This document shows positions 43,784-51,744 of a stretch of DNA of 64,000 nt, piece by piece. The stretch lies in assembly GCF_032917945.1 (NCBI RefSeq), contig NZ_CP136624.1:9120955-9184954 (forward strand). The letters run 5' to 3'. Both the position numbers and the translations under genes were made by a program. The notes under the pieces were generated by a model. The model was not told where the DNA came from. It made no database searches and saw nothing but the letters and a program-made list of their open reading frames with translations. Source of the stretch: Bradyrhizobium sp. sBnM-33. Its GTDB lineage: Bacteria > Pseudomonadota > Alphaproteobacteria > Rhizobiales > Xanthobacteraceae. Numbering within the stretch: position 1 is the first letter of the stretch; each line of letters starts with the position of its first letter.

Positions 43784-44730
43784 GCGTAGTGCACTTCCCG
43801 GTTGCCGAGCGCTGATTTGAGCAGCGTGAGCAGCAGCACGAAGGCCAGGAACACGACCGTAACGGCCGCGCCATAACCGGAGCGGAAGAACTCGAAGCCT
43901 TCGGTATACATCGTGTAGATCAGCACTTCCGACGATTTTGAGGGGCCGCCTTTGGTCAAGACCTGAACGGTGTCGAACACCTGGAATGAGCGGATTGCCG
44001 AGATCGCCACCACGAACAGGGTGACCGGCCCGAGCATCGGCCACGTCACCAGGCGGAAACGCGACCACGCGCTTTCGGCGCCGTCGATCTCGGCCGCGTC
44101 GTAGAGATGCTTCGGGATCGAGACGAGGCCGGCGAGAAACAGCACCATGTTGAAGCCGGTGGCCTGCCAGATACCGATCACGCACAGCGAATAGAGCGCG
44201 GTGCCGCGATCCTGCAGCCAGCTATGGCCCTGCAGGCCGGCGGCGCGCAAAAACCCGTTCACCAGGCCGAACTGGGGATGCAGCATGAATTCCCAGACGA
44301 TAGCCATGGCGATCAGCGTCGCCATCACGGGAAGGAAATAGACGGTGCGATATAGGCTTCGCAGACCGCTTCCGCTTTGGATCAGGAGCGCAACGCCGAG
44401 CCCGAGCGCCACCGCGCCGGGCACTACGATCGCGACATAGGTCAGGGTGTTCTTCAGCGAAGTCCAGAACACCCGGTCGGCGAACATCTCCCGATAATTC
44501 GAGAGGCCGATCCAGGAGAAGGCCGGCGCGCCGAGCTGATAGTCCGTAAACGAAAGCGCGATCACGCCGGCGAGCGGGCCGATCAGCATCAGCAGCATCA
44601 GCACGAAGGCCGGCGCGGCCAGCGCGTAGGCCGCCGGCGATCGCCCTGTCCGCCGGAAGCTGGCAAGCACCCGCGCAGGGACGCGTGGCGCCGTCGCCAC
44701 TCCCTGCAGCGTGGTGGCGGCGTCAGACAA
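43780..44730 (-). CDS. ABC transporter permease (UgpA/MalF type)
   Basis: A 316-residue permease with six membrane helices; the first starts at AAYALAAPAFVLML and the EAA loop reads DAAEIDGAESAWSRFRLV. I chose TTG 44730, which overlaps the ATPase stop (TTGTCTGA) and has GGGAG 7 bases upstream. The longer frame to 44898 runs inside the ATPase gene. Its end overlaps the next permease start by 4 bases. Confidence 0.85.
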   Translation of the reverse strand: MSDAATTLQGVATAPRVPARVLASFRRTGRSPAAYALAAPAFVLMLLMLIGPLAGVIALSFTDYQLGAPAFSWIGLSNYREMFADRVFWTSLKNTLTYVAIVVPGAVALGLGVALLIQSGSGLRSLYRTVYFLPVMATLIAMAIVWEFMLHPQFGLVNGFLRAAGLQGHSWLQDRGTALYSLCVIGIWQATGFNMVLFLAGLVSIPKHLYDAAEIDGAESAWSRFRLVTWPMLGPVTLFVVAISAIRSFQVFDTVQVLTKGGPSKSSEVLIYTMYTEGFEFFRSGYGAAVTVVFLAFVLLLTLLKSALGNREVHYA

Positions 44731-45880
44731 CGGCCATCTCCCGTGGCCGCTCGACGCGCGACGGGACGGAGGTCGCGACCCGCTTACCGTTGACGTCGAA
44801 GGCGCGAACCGCCTCCGGCGCAAAGCCGTAGCCGACCGTGGCTCCGATCGCCGGCAACTGGCCGGGGTCGTTGACGCGCGCCACCACGGGCGCATCAATG
44901 CCCGCGCTGCCGATATGGACGAAGGCTTCCGATCCTAGATTTTCCAGATGAACGACCGTGCCCGAAAGGAGCCCGTGCGAAACCAGCTCGATCCGCTCCG
45001 GCCGGACGCAGATGCGGCACTCTCCTTCCGGCGCCGGTGTTGCCACGTGGAGAACGTGTCCGAGCACCTCCAGCCGGCCATCGCTGCGGACACGGCCGGG
45101 AAACGCGTTTATCTTCGGCGTGCCGACGAATTCGGCGACGCGGATATCACAGGGGTCGTCATAGACGGCGGTGGGCGTACCCACCTGAATCAGCTCGCCG
45201 GCAATCATGACCGCAATCCGTCCCGACATGGTCATGGCCTCGGCCTGGTCGTGGGTGACGTAGATGAAGGTCGTCTTGAGTTGGCGGTGCAGTTGGGCGA
45301 TCTCGGCGCGCATATGCACGCGAAGCTTGGCGTCGAGATTGGACAGCGGCTCGTCGAACAGAAACGCGCGCGGCTGACGCACGATGGCGCGGCCGACGGC
45401 AACGCGCTGGCGCTGGCCGCCGGACAATTGGCCGGGCTTGCGCTTCAGCAACGGAGAAATTTCGAGCTGCTCGGCCACCCTTTCGACATCGTCGCGAATA
45501 ACGCGTTCGGCGCGGCGGCGACCAGGCATCAGCCGGCCCACGAACGGCGCGCGTTCCAGCGCAGACAGGCGCTTCATTCGCAGCGGAACGGCGATATTGT
45601 CAAACACGCTCAGATGCGGATAAAGCGCGTAGGACTGAAACACCATTGCCAGATTGCGCGCGCTTGGCCTGATGCCGTCGGCACTGGCACCGTCAATCCG
45701 GATTTCGCCGGAGGACTGCGGTTCGAGACCGGCGATGATGCGCAGAAGCGTGGATTTGCCGCACCCCGACGGACCGACGAGGGAGATGAACTCGCCGTCC
45801 TCGATCGTGAGATCGACGCCTTTCAGAACCTCGGCGCCGTCAAAGGCCTTGCGAAGCGCCCGAATCTCGATCTCGGCCAT
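44723..45880 (-). CDS. ABC transporter ATPase (UgpC/MalK type)
   Basis: A 385-residue ATPase with Walker A GPSGCGKST near residue 36, the Q-loop in VFQSYALYPH, the signature LSGGQRQRVA and Walker B FLFDEPLSNLD. The C-terminal third is the TOBE/OB regulatory domain (IGATVGYGFAPE). The stretch between Q-loop and signature has an extra 20-residue Arg-rich insertion relative to typical MalK. First gene of the operon; it energises import of the ligand bound by the family 1 protein. Confidence 0.93.
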   Translation of the reverse strand: MAEIEIRALRKAFDGAEVLKGVDLTIEDGEFISLVGPSGCGKSTLLRIIAGLEPQSSGEIRIDGASADGIRPSARNLAMVFQSYALYPHLSVFDNIAVPLRMKRLSALERAPFVGRLMPGRRRAERVIRDDVERVAEQLEISPLLKRKPGQLSGGQRQRVAVGRAIVRQPRAFLFDEPLSNLDAKLRVHMRAEIAQLHRQLKTTFIYVTHDQAEAMTMSGRIAVMIAGELIQVGTPTAVYDDPCDIRVAEFVGTPKINAFPGRVRSDGRLEVLGHVLHVATPAPEGECRICVRPERIELVSHGLLSGTVVHLENLGSEAFVHIGSAGIDAPVVARVNDPGQLPAIGATVGYGFAPEAVRAFDVNGKRVATSVPSRVERPREMAVV

Positions 45881-46021
45881 TTCAATCCGGTATCCGTGGC
45901 TGCGGTACCGGATGTCCTAAAGGGCTTGTTTGACAGTTATATCACAATGGAACGAACCGCCAGGCTTGGCCCCAGCTTTCCACGGGCCATCGCGCCCCAC
46001 TGACGCCGAAGCGCAGTCCCG

Positions 46022-46384
46022 CTACACCTTCACCAGGCTCTCGAATCCGCCGAAGATCATCCGCTTGCCGTCGAACGGCGGCTTCGATTTCGGATCCATC
46101 ATTTCATTGAGCCGCGGGTCCGCCATCACCTTGGCGTTGATCTTGTCGCGCTGGGCGCGCGACTTGTAGGTGATCCAGGCGAACACGACGGTCTCACCCG
46201 GCTTCAGCTTGACGCTGCGCGGGAACGAGGTGAACTTGCCGACCTTGACGTCCTCGGCGACCCATTCGCGATAGTCCAGCGCACCGTATTCACGCCAGAT
46301 CTTGCCGCACTTCTTCGACAGGCGGGAGTAGGCTTCGAGATTCTTCTTCGGTACGGGAACGATGAAGCCATCGACGTAGGGCAT
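46022..46384 (-). CDS. DUF1428 family protein
   Basis: A 120-residue protein of the DUF1428 family, with MPYVDGFIVPVPKKNLEAY, IWREYGALDYREW, VFAWITYKSRAQRD and the end MIFGGFESLVKV. It has a ferredoxin-like (dimeric alpha-beta barrel) fold. The exact role is unknown. ATG 46384 has GAGGAACTCC upstream; the frame further upstream runs into a dispersed repeat. Last gene of the ArsR-SRPBCC-DUF899-DUF1428 operon. Confidence 0.88.
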   Translation of the reverse strand: MPYVDGFIVPVPKKNLEAYSRLSKKCGKIWREYGALDYREWVAEDVKVGKFTSFPRSVKLKPGETVVFAWITYKSRAQRDKINAKVMADPRLNEMMDPKSKPPFDGKRMIFGGFESLVKV

Positions 46385-46410
46385 GCGGAGTTCCTCTTCA
46401 CATTTCTCGC

Positions 46411-46523
46411 CGTCATTGCGAGAGCTCGCGACAAAATTGCAAAGCAATTTTGCGCTGAAGCGACGAAGCAATCCATCCTCCTTTGCGGCCCGATGGATTG
46501 CTTCGCTTCGCTCGCAATGACGG
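46411..46523. repeat. dispersed palindromic repeat, family A
   Basis: Opens with CGTCATTGCGAG and closes with CTCGCAATGACGG, an inverted pair. It carries the internal GACGAAGCAATCCAT / ATGGATTGCTTCG inverted core and a second perfect hairpin CAAAATTGC-AAA-GCAATTTTG (46432-46452). Related copies occur at 50148 and 60791. Confidence 0.8.
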
Positions 46524-46533
46524 TCAGACGCTT

Positions 46534-47271
46534 TCAACCATGACAACAAGATGCATGAACTGGCGCGGGCTGGTACTGGTCACGTAGCCGCACCCAATCC
46601 ATCGGATAGGGCAGGCCTTCCTCGTGACGTCCAAGCGGGGTGAGGTCGAGATAGTGATAGGCGGCGTTCATCATGTCGAGGCCGCGCGAGAAACAGGAAT
46701 AGGTGTGGAAGACGGTCCCGGCCTCGTCGCGGTAGAACACGCTGATGCCCGGCGCCTCTTCGCCGCCGAAGGGCGTGGTGCCGAAATTATAGAGCGTGGT
46801 GCCCGACTTGAGCTGCTCGGGCGTGAACGAGACGCCGTAATCGTAATTGAACTCATTTGCACCCGACGACAGCCAATCGAAGGTCCAACCCATCCGCTGC
46901 TTGAATGCGGTAAGCTTTTGCAGCGGCGCGCGCGAGATCGCGACCATCGTGGTGTCGCGGGCGGCCAGATGCGGAATCATGCGGTCGAACCCGTCAGCCC
47001 AGAACGAGCAGCTCTTGCAGGCCTCATTCCAGTCGGGCGCGAACATTAGATGCTGCACTACGAGTTGGTTGCGTCCCTTGAACAGGTCGCCGAGCGACAC
47101 CTTCCCGTCAGGCCCGTCGAACATATAGTTCTTCTCGACCTTGACCCACGGCAGCGCGCGGCGCTCCTCGTTCAGGCGCTCGCGCGCTTTGGTGTATTCC
47201 TTCTCATGCGCAAGGTGCGCCTTGCGGGCGGCGATCCACTCTTCGCGGGAGACGACGGTGTGCGGTTGCAT
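46534..47271 (-). CDS. DUF899 family (thioredoxin-like) protein
   Basis: A 245-residue DUF899 protein with HTVVSREEWIAARKAHLAHE at the start, KNYMFDGPDG, the CKSCSFW pair (two cysteines three apart, the redox-like site) and DMMNAAYHYLDLTPLGR at the end. The fold is thioredoxin-like, and the reaction is unknown. ATG 47271 has GAGGAG upstream. It follows the SRPBCC gene by 16 bases in an operon with an ArsR regulator. Confidence 0.88.
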   Translation of the reverse strand: MQPHTVVSREEWIAARKAHLAHEKEYTKARERLNEERRALPWVKVEKNYMFDGPDGKVSLGDLFKGRNQLVVQHLMFAPDWNEACKSCSFWADGFDRMIPHLAARDTTMVAISRAPLQKLTAFKQRMGWTFDWLSSGANEFNYDYGVSFTPEQLKSGTTLYNFGTTPFGGEEAPGISVFYRDEAGTVFHTYSCFSRGLDMMNAAYHYLDLTPLGRHEEGLPYPMDWVRLRDQYQPAPVHASCCHG

Positions 47272-47287
47272 AATCGGCTCCTCTTGT

Positions 47288-47770
47288 TCAGGCCAGGTAG
47301 CTTTCAAGCTTGCCAAGGAGTTCCGTCCAGCCGCGCTGGTGATTGTCGCGCGCCTTCTCGTCGACGAACTGCGCGTGATTGAAGACGAGCAGCGAACCGC
47401 TGCCTTCCGGCTTGATCGAAATGGTCACCAGCGATTCACGCTCCGGCGTCGAATGCCATGCCCAGCTGAAGACCAGCCGCTGGTTTGGAACGACCTCGCG
47501 ATAGATGCCGCCGACCTCGTTGTAATCGCCGTTGGCGCGGAAGCTGATGCGGTAGTGGCCGCCGACGCGCAGATCGATGTCGGCCTTGACCGAGCCCTCC
47601 TCCACTGAGGTCGGCCCGAACCATTGCACTAGCTTTTGCGGGTCGGCCCACGCGGCGTAGACTTTTTCGGGCGTCGCGCTGAACCGGCGCGTGAGCGTGA
47701 GGCTGGGCCGCGCGGCGAGTTCGGCGTCGCGGGCAGGGTCTTGCTTGGCAAGGCTTGACTGGGTGGCCAT
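47288..47770 (-). CDS. SRPBCC (AHSA1-like) domain protein
   Basis: A 160-residue SRPBCC protein with LTLTRRFSATPEKVYAAWAD, LVQWFGPTSVEE, RVGGHYRISF and VFSWAWH, followed by a NHQRGWTELLGKLESYL terminal helix. It probably binds a hydrophobic ligand. ATG 47770 has GGAGGAAGACCC upstream. The first 142 bases overlap the end of the ArsR gene in another frame. Confidence 0.88.
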   Translation of the reverse strand: MATQSSLAKQDPARDAELAARPSLTLTRRFSATPEKVYAAWADPQKLVQWFGPTSVEEGSVKADIDLRVGGHYRISFRANGDYNEVGGIYREVVPNQRLVFSWAWHSTPERESLVTISIKPEGSGSLLVFNHAQFVDEKARDNHQRGWTELLGKLESYLA

Positions 47771-48099
47771 GGGTCTTCCTCCACAAAAGCGGCAAGGCGG
47801 TCGAGATTGTCGGACCAGAAGCGCTGGTAGCGATCGAGCCAGACCATCGCCTGCTCCATCGGGCTGGCGGTCAGCCGGCACGCAACCGTACGGCCGGTCT
47901 TTTCGCGGGCGATCAGGCCGGCGTCCGACAGCACATCGAGATGCTTCATGATCGCGGGCAGTGATATCGAAAACGGTTGCGCCAATTCGCTGACCGACAG
48001 GCTTTCGCGGTCGCCGAGCCGCGCCAGCAGCGCGCGCCGCGTCGGATCGGACAGCGCGGCAAAAGTGCGGTCCAGAACGTCCTCTTGATACTTAACCAT
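47629..48099 (-). CDS. ArsR-family transcriptional regulator
   Basis: A winged-helix regulator with TFAALSDPTRRALLARL, LSVSELAQPF, ISLPAIMKHLDVLSDAGLI and REKTGRTVACRL. The normal ArsR domain ends near residue 110 (LDRLAAFVEE). About 45 more Ser/Pro/Arg-rich residues are read from bases that also encode the start of the SRPBCC gene. ATG 48099 starts the domain. It controls the SRPBCC-DUF899-DUF1428 operon in the usual ArsR-SRPBCC arrangement. Confidence 0.88.
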   Translation of the reverse strand: MVKYQEDVLDRTFAALSDPTRRALLARLGDRESLSVSELAQPFSISLPAIMKHLDVLSDAGLIAREKTGRTVACRLTASPMEQAMVWLDRYQRFWSDNLDRLAAFVEEDPWPPSQALPSKTLPATPNSPRGPASRSRAGSARRPKKSTPRGPTRKS

Positions 48100-48250
48100 G
48101 TGGTTTAGTATAGCGCCAAACAAGGCACCGTCAAGCCGGCGTGTGCATCACGAAGTCGGGAGTAGAGGAAGAAGAAACACCGATGGCCGGATCGTTCAGC
48201 GCGAACAGCGCTCTCGTCCGGCCATCATGCGGAAGGGTTGCGAGGCGCGA

Positions 48251-48502
48251 TCAATAGTCCCGATAAACCCGCATCCGCCGCTGCTGCCCGTAGGCGAAGC
48301 GCGGATTGACGTTGCAGTAGAGCGCGCGTCCTGACGCCGATGCCATGCACTGGCCATAGGTAGCGTACGAGCAATCGCCGGGAATGCCGATGCCCCGACC
48401 CTGGAGGCAATAGGGATAGTCATAGGCCGCCGCGGGTGAACTGCCCGCGATGGTGGCGACTGTCGCCGACAGCGCCAATGCCGCTGCTATTGCGTTACGC
48501 AT
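48251..48502 (-). CDS. DUF3551 family small exported protein
   Basis: An 83-residue protein with a signal peptide (AIAAALALSATVATIAG, cleaved after AAA) and the DUF3551 pattern: YPYCLQG, GDCSYATYGQCMASASGR and YCNVNPRF, with four cysteines that probably form two disulfides. Such small proteins are common in Bradyrhizobium and Rhodopseudomonas relatives; function unknown. Confidence 0.85.
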   Translation of the reverse strand: MRNAIAAALALSATVATIAGSSPAAAYDYPYCLQGRGIGIPGDCSYATYGQCMASASGRALYCNVNPRFAYGQQRRMRVYRDY

Positions 48503-48584
48503 CTTCGATCTCCTTCACATGACGCAAGGCCGCGTCACCTTTGCCATAAAACAACGCGGCCCTGCCAATGTTCCGTGACGAAGA

Positions 48585-49562
48585 TCACTGCACTTTTTCG
48601 ACCTTGGCTTCCTCGATCACCTTCTTCCACTTTTCGGTTTCGGCCACGATCATCTTGCCGAACGCCTCCGGCGGCCCGATCAGCGGCTCGCCGCCGAGAT
48701 CGGTCAGCTTGGCCTTGATCGCCGGCTCGGCGAGGATCTCGTTGATCTCCTTGTTCAGCTTGGCGATGACCTCCTTGGGCGTGTTCTTCGGTGCGCCGAC
48801 GCCGAACAGCGCGCTCGCCTCATAGCCGGGAACGGTGTCGGCAAGCACCGGCACGTCAGGCAATAACGGCGACTTCGCCGTGCTGGTGACGGCCAGCGCC
48901 CGCACCGAGCCGGCGCGGACATGCTGAAGGATCGAGGGCATGTTATCGAAGATCACCTGGACCTGGCCGCCGAGCAGATCGGTGATGGCAGGCGCGGCGC
49001 CGCGATAGGGCACGTGCTGCATCTTGGCGCCCGTCATCGCCATGAACATTTCGCCGGACAGATGCACCGAGGTGCCGTTGCCCGACGAAGCCAGGTTCAC
49101 CTTGCCGGGATTGGCCTTTACGTAGGCGATGAACTCGGCGACCGTCTTGGCCGGAACATCCTTGTTGACGGTCATCACGTTCGGCACGCGGTTGAACGCC
49201 GCGATCGGCGCGAGATCGCGCACGAGATTGAATTTCAGATTGGCATAGAGCGTGGCGTTGATGTAGTTCGCGGGATTGACCAGCAGCAAAGTATAGCCAT
49301 CCGGCTCGGCGTTGATGACGGATTCGGTCGCGATGTTGTTGCCGGCGCCGGGCTTGTTCTCGATCACGAATTGCTGGCCAAGCCGCTCGGAAAGCCGCTG
49401 TCCGATCAGCCGCGCGATGATGTCGGTCGCGCCGCCCGGCGGATATCCGACGACCCATTTCACCGGCCGGGTCGGATAATCCGCCGCCGAAACGCTGCCG
49501 ATCGAAACGGCAGTGGAAAGGCCGATGACGGCCAGGCAAATCGCGGTACGGCGTGAAATCAT
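48585..49562 (-). CDS. Bug (TctC) family tripartite tricarboxylate transporter receptor
   Basis: A 325-residue exported solute-binding protein of the Bug/TctC family with a signal peptide to about residue 27. It has the family motifs YPTRPVKWVVGYPPGGATD, VIENKPGAGNN and VPYRGAAPAITDLLGGQV. These proteins bind carboxylates and either feed TctAB permeases or act as sensors. No tctAB genes are adjacent, as is usual for orphan Bug proteins. Confidence 0.93.
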   Translation of the reverse strand: MISRRTAICLAVIGLSTAVSIGSVSAADYPTRPVKWVVGYPPGGATDIIARLIGQRLSERLGQQFVIENKPGAGNNIATESVINAEPDGYTLLLVNPANYINATLYANLKFNLVRDLAPIAAFNRVPNVMTVNKDVPAKTVAEFIAYVKANPGKVNLASSGNGTSVHLSGEMFMAMTGAKMQHVPYRGAAPAITDLLGGQVQVIFDNMPSILQHVRAGSVRALAVTSTAKSPLLPDVPVLADTVPGYEASALFGVGAPKNTPKEVIAKLNKEINEILAEPAIKAKLTDLGGEPLIGPPEAFGKMIVAETEKWKKVIEEAKVEKVQ

Positions 49563-49712
49563 AAAACTTCTCCTTGGAGGCCGGGGTTCAGGCCCGGTCC
49601 GTTTCTATTGAGGCGCGGCTCTATTGAACCGAACGCGGCGCGCGTTGTAACAAACAAACCCGGGTGCGGCCAGTGGGGCGCAGCGTCGCCGACCGCGACG
49701 AAAGGATAAGGC

Positions 49713-50132
49713 ATGCCTGTCAGGGTTAACGCTCTCGACCATCTCGTCATCAATGTGTCCGACGTGGCGCGCTCCGCCGAGTGGTACCGGAAGATCCTCG
49801 GCATGGAGGTCAAGGTGTTCGATGCGGGTCCGGGCAAAACGCCGCGGACCTCGCTGGTGTTTGGGAATCAGAAGATCAACGTGCGGCCGCGCGACGCCGA
49901 CAAGGTCGAGTGGTTCACGGCCGATCACGAAACCGCAGGCAGCGACGATTTGTGCTTCCTGACGTCGAGCACGCCGGACGAAGTCGTGGCGCATCTGAAG
50001 GCCAACGGCGTCGCGATCGAGGAAGGCCCGGTCGCGAAGCAAGGCGCCCGCGGCACGCTGCGCTCGGTCTATTGCCGGGATCCGGACGGGAGCTTGATCG
50101 AGATTTCGTCGTATGAGGATGGGGCGAAGTAG
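49713..50132 (+). CDS. VOC (glyoxalase/dioxygenase-fold) family protein
   Basis: A 139-residue protein with the glyoxalase/bleomycin-resistance pattern: NALDHLVINVSDVARSAEWYRKIL at the start and YCRDPDGSLIEISSYE at the end, with a His and a Glu in the metal positions. The substrate is unknown. ATG 49713 has AAAGGA upstream. Confidence 0.88.
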   Translation: MPVRVNALDHLVINVSDVARSAEWYRKILGMEVKVFDAGPGKTPRTSLVFGNQKINVRPRDADKVEWFTADHETAGSDDLCFLTSSTPDEVVAHLKANGVAIEEGPVAKQGARGTLRSVYCRDPDGSLIEISSYEDGAK

Positions 50133-50147
50133 GCATCGCTCTCTCCC

Positions 50148-50266
50148 CGTCGTTGCGAGGAGCGCCAGCGACGAAGCAATCCATACCGTCCCGCGGACGG
50201 TCTGGATTGCTTCGCGGAGCCTGTCATCGGGCGCGCATACGCGCGACCCGGTGGCTCGCAATGATG
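50148..50266. repeat. dispersed palindromic repeat, family A
   Basis: Opens CGTCGTTGCGAGG and closes CTCGCAATGATGG, with the GACGAAGCAATCCAT / GGATTGCTTCGC core. Its right part (CGGAGCCTGTCATCGGGC onward) matches the copy at 60791 nearly base for base. An IS element begins at its end. Confidence 0.8.
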
Positions 50267-50340
50267 GGGTGGACGGCCCCCGAACGGCATCGATGTGCCA
50301 GACTGGCGATGCTGAGTCGAACCAGACAAGGGGACCGTCC

Positions 50341-51372
50341 ATGACGAAGATTAGCACGATTGGGTTGGATCTGGCTAAGAACGTGTTTCAGGTTCACGGG
50401 ATTGATGCATCGGGAAGGGTTGTGCTGAGGCGGCAGCTCAGGCGGGCTGCCGTAGAGAAGTTCTTTGCGGGGTTGCCACCGTGCCTGGTTGGCATGGAGG
50501 CTTGCGGGAGCGCACATCATTGGGCCCGGGTGATCAGGCGCTATGGCCATGAGGTGCGACTGATGCCGCCGGCCTATGTGAAGCCCTACGTCAAGCGCAA
50601 CAAGAACGACGGCCGGGATGCGGAAGGTGTCTGCGAGGCAGTGGGCCGGCCGACGATGCGCTTTGTTCCGGTGAAGAGCGTCGAGCAACAGGCCACGCTG
50701 GCGGTTCATGGCACACGTGCCTTGCTGGTTCGCCAGCGGACGATGGTGGCAAACGCCTTGCGGGCAGCGCTGAGCGAGCTCGGGATCGTGGCCGCGCAAG
50801 GACATCAGGGGCTGTGTGAGCTGATGGCCAAGCTTGAGGAGCCGAGCGAAGAGATTCCGGAGATGATGCGATGTGCTCTGTTGATGCTGGCGCAGCACTG
50901 GCAGGCGCTCAATGCCGATGAACGCGTGCTTGAACGGCAGATCGCGAAGGCTGCCAGATGCGATCGGGACGCGCGCCGGCTGATGGAAGTCCCAGGCGTC
51001 GGCCCGATCATCGCCAGTACGGTGTTGGCCAAAGTGCCCGATGCGAAGGTGTTTCGCTCCGGTCGGGACTTCGCCGCCTGGATCGGGCTCACCGGCAAGG
51101 ACCACGGTACTGGCGGCAAGCATCGCCCAGGGCGTATCTCCAAACAGGGAGATCGTATGTTGCGCGCGCTGCTGATCAGCGGAGCCAGCGCCCATCTGCG
51201 GCAGCAAAAGAGGCGCGGCGTCAGCGACCCGTGGCTGCGCGATCTTTTGGCGCGGCGGCCTTACAAGGTCGCCATGGTGGCGTTCGCCGCTAAAGCCGCG
51301 CGCATCCTCTGGGCCATGCTGAGCAAAGGAGAAGTTTACCGAGACCGCGCGAGCGCGCCGGCTGCTGCCTAG
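50341..51372 (+). CDS. IS110-family DEDD transposase
   Basis: A 343-residue transposase. The N-terminal RuvC-like domain has GLDLAKNVFQVHG with the first acidic residue, GMEACGSAHHWA and KNDGRDAEG with the further acidic ones (DEDD). The C-terminal domain has VPGVGPIIASTVLA, HRPGRISKQGDRMLR and the conserved serine in ISGASAHLR. All conserved parts are present and ATG 50341 is near the left end, so the gene looks intact. Confidence 0.93.
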   Translation: MTKISTIGLDLAKNVFQVHGIDASGRVVLRRQLRRAAVEKFFAGLPPCLVGMEACGSAHHWARVIRRYGHEVRLMPPAYVKPYVKRNKNDGRDAEGVCEAVGRPTMRFVPVKSVEQQATLAVHGTRALLVRQRTMVANALRAALSELGIVAAQGHQGLCELMAKLEEPSEEIPEMMRCALLMLAQHWQALNADERVLERQIAKAARCDRDARRLMEVPGVGPIIASTVLAKVPDAKVFRSGRDFAAWIGLTGKDHGTGGKHRPGRISKQGDRMLRALLISGASAHLRQQKRRGVSDPWLRDLLARRPYKVAMVAFAAKAARILWAMLSKGEVYRDRASAPAAA

Positions 51373-51619
51373 TTGAAGGGCGACAGCCGCCGCGCTCGCG
51401 CTCATCCCTATCGGAAGGGCAATTAAGGTGTGATGGCAAATGGTCAGGAAACCAGGATCGAAACACTCCGACACGTCATCGCGCGTCACAGCGCGCCGCA
51501 ATGATTGGAATTCGATCCGCGATCTCCATCAGGGCCCGCGGTCAATGGCCGCTTCTCGAGGCCGTATACATGACCGCTCCCCGATCCATTGCCGAAGCAC
51601 CAAAAAGCCCTTGCCGAGA
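51373..51619 (+). other. non-coding right end of the IS, candidate bridge-RNA region
   Basis: About 250 bases follow the transposase stop before the right inverted repeat. In IS1111-subgroup elements this side encodes the bridge RNA that selects target and donor DNA. No conserved structure was computed here, so the assignment rests on position. Confidence 0.35.
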
Positions 51620-51744
51620 GGGGGCCGTCCATACATGACGTGGTGAGAGCCCTGCAGAATCCCGATTTGCCCGTCGCGCCATCCGATGGCAGAAATACTC
51701 CCAAGCAAAAGCCAAGGCGGCCGTAGAGCCGCGCGGGAGGAATC

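Larger units (their letters stand above)
50263..51634 (+). mobile_element. IS110/IS1111-type insertion sequence
   Basis: The element carries one transposase gene and perfect 12-bp subterminal inverted repeats: TGGACGGCCCCC (50270-50281) and GGGGGCCGTCCA (51620-51631). IS1111-subgroup members have such repeats near but not at the ends. It sits at the end of a palindromic repeat: bases left of it end CTCGCA and bases right of it begin ATGACG, which together restore the end of the repeat. Exact end bases are inferred to within a few positions. Confidence 0.8.

Noticed and set aside
44948..46003. 351-codon plus-strand ORF
   Set aside because: Antisense of the ABC ATPase gene, whose motifs are unambiguous; high-GC shadow frame.
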